Source: Hyphomonadaceae bacterium
GTDB taxonomy: Bacteria; Pseudomonadota; Alphaproteobacteria; Caulobacterales; Hyphomonadaceae
Length of the DNA: 5,526 nucleotides
Direction of reading: 5' to 3'
NCBI GenBank assembly: GCA_030696545.1
Contig: JAUYSA010000477.1
Span: 1 to 5,526, forward strand
Below the pieces are notes generated by a model that saw nothing but the letters and a program-made list of their open reading frames with translations, ran no database searches and was not told where the DNA came from. This document shows positions 4,480 to 5,526 of the stretch, piece by piece. Positions within the stretch are counted from its first letter, which is position 1. Every line of letters starts with the position of its first letter. The position numbers and the translations under genes were made by a program.

Positions 4480-5526
4480 ATGATCTTTAGCTCCCAATGG
4501 CGCGCGGGCGCTGGCTTCGCATTGATGGTCGCCGTGATCGCGGCGTGCTCGGGGACGCCGTGGCAGACCGCTGTCAAAAGCAATTCGACGCCAATTGCGG
4601 ATGTCGAACTCCCCACCAGCAGCTGGCCCACGAACGGCGGGGACGCTTTCAACCGCCGCTACTCGCCGCTTGATGACATCAACCGCGACAATGTGGGCAG
4701 TCTTAAAGCCGTCTGGCGCGCCCGCCTCGACGGTTCCGGTGTCGGCCCACAGTATTCCGGTGAAGCCCAGCCGATCGTCTCCGATGGCGTCGTCTACATC
4801 ATCACCGGCGCCGACGATGTCTTCGCCTACGACGTCGAAACTGGAGACCGACTTTGGAAGTACGAAGCCAACCTCGCTGCCGAGATCGACGTGATCTGTT
4901 GTGGCTGGACCAGTCGCGGCCTGGGCCTTGGCGACGGAAAAATTTTTGTTGGTCAGCTGAATGGCAAATTGCTCGCGCTCGACAACAAGACCGGAAGGAT
5001 CGTTTGGGAGACCCAGGCCGAACGCTGGCAGGACGGCTATTCGATCACGTCTGCGCCGCTGTACTACGATGGCCTGGTCATCACCGGTTTCGCCGGGGCC
5101 GAATTCGCCACCCGAGGACGGGTGAAGGCTTTCAACGCAACAACCGGCGCGCTCGTCTGGACCTTCTACACCATCCCGGCGCCGGGTGAGCCCGGATCGG
5201 AAACCTGGCCAAAGGACAATCAGGTTTGGAATCGCGGCGGCGCCACGGTCTGGCACACGCCCGCAGTCGATCCCGAACTGGGCCTGCTCTACTTCTCAAC
5301 TGGCAACGCCGGTCCTGATCTCAACGGCGCTGTGCGCGCGGGCGATAACCTCTACAGCTCGTCCATCATCGCCATCGAGGCGGCGACCGGTAAGTACCGC
5401 TGGCACTTCCAGGCGGTGCGACACGATATCTGGGACTACGATCTCCCGACGCCGGTCATCCTGTTCAATGCCGAGATTGACGGAAAGATGCGGCGCGGCC
5501 TCGCAGGAACTGGCAAGACCGGCTGG
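4480..5526 (+). CDS. PQQ-dependent dehydrogenase lipoprotein, 3' end beyond window
   Basis: The first 349 codons of a quinoprotein alcohol/sugar-dehydrogenase-type beta-propeller, open to the right edge. It would oxidise an alcohol, aldehyde or sugar in the periplasm with PQQ and pass electrons to the respiratory chain. Residues 1-22 are a signal peptide ending in the lipobox I20-A-A-C23, so it should be lipid-anchored. Family marks in order: W49-P-T-N-G-G-D near the N-terminus; G94-E-A-Q-P98; the vicinal disulfide pair C140-C141 followed by G-W-T-S-R-G; G206-A-E208 (metal-binding Glu); T274-G-N276; and H315-D-I-W-D-Y-D321, with Asp319 as the likely catalytic base. Propeller-blade patterns such as 'A.D..TG...W' recur at about 117-126, 166-176 and 218-227. 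ATG 4480 gives a proper lipoprotein signal; the purine-rich AGGGA is 12 bases upstream, rather far. The substrate is not assignable, and any cytochrome c domain would lie outside the window. Confidence 0.93.
   Translation, partial: MIFSSQWRAGAGFALMVAVIAACSGTPWQTAVKSNSTPIADVELPTSSWPTNGGDAFNRRYSPLDDINRDNVGSLKAVWRARLDGSGVGPQYSGEAQPIVSDGVVYIITGADDVFAYDVETGDRLWKYEANLAAEIDVICCGWTSRGLGLGDGKIFVGQLNGKLLALDNKTGRIVWETQAERWQDGYSITSAPLYYDGLVITGFAGAEFATRGRVKAFNATTGALVWTFYTIPAPGEPGSETWPKDNQVWNRGGATVWHTPAVDPELGLLYFSTGNAGPDLNGAVRAGDNLYSSSIIAIEAATGKYRWHFQAVRHDIWDYDLPTPVILFNAEIDGKMRRGLAGTGKTGW

Noticed and set aside
4405..5256. A 283-codon minus-strand ORF
   Set aside because: It lies opposite the quinoprotein gene, whose plus-strand frame carries a signal peptide and all family motifs; the antisense product shows none.

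Overview
The window reads as part of a heavy-metal efflux locus from a GC-rich Gram-negative bacterium, with the start of a periplasmic quinoprotein gene at its right end. Secreted proteins, a lipoprotein signal and the style of the MerR, P-type ATPase and PQQ proteins suggest a proteobacterium, most likely an alphaproteobacterium. That placement is inferred from protein style only.

Layout, left to right. At 1-227, minus strand, lies the beginning of a small secreted Cys/His-rich protein that runs off the left edge. At 448-2595, minus strand, is a complete Zn/Cd/Pb-type P1B ATPase with one HMA domain and a CPC motif. At 2676-3080, minus strand, is a MerR-family metal sensor. At 3211-3813, plus strand, is a short six-helix cation diffusion facilitator (CDF). 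The stretch 3814-4479 holds no gene I can support. From 4480 to the right edge, plus strand, is the first 349 codons of a lipoprotein PQQ-dependent dehydrogenase.

The regulatory design is the clearest system-level feature. The MerR gene lies between two near-identical 27-bp promoter/operator elements, 25 of 27 bases the same. They face outward: the left one drives the ATPase, the right one drives the CDF. Both have a TTGACC -35 box, a 9-3-9 inverted repeat, and a 19-bp spacing to the -10, which is the mark of MerR-activated promoters. The right copy also covers the likely start of merR transcription, so the regulator probably represses itself. The expected behaviour is that metal binding to MerR switches on inner-membrane export by the ATPase and the CDF together. 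The small Cys/His-rich protein would act in the periplasm. It may lead into further efflux genes beyond the left edge, but nothing in the window shows them.

Points worth attention are a CDF that lacks the cytosolic domain and has Phe where the TM5 metal-site His usually sits; a MerR sensor with a mixed cysteine layout; a short leader ORF overlapping the CDF start as ATGA; a 76-codon ORF that exactly tiles the gap between the ATPase and the small secreted protein; and a quinoprotein with a W-D-Y-D motif that raises a lanthanide-or-calcium question. I see no insertion sequence, CRISPR array, tRNA or rRNA.
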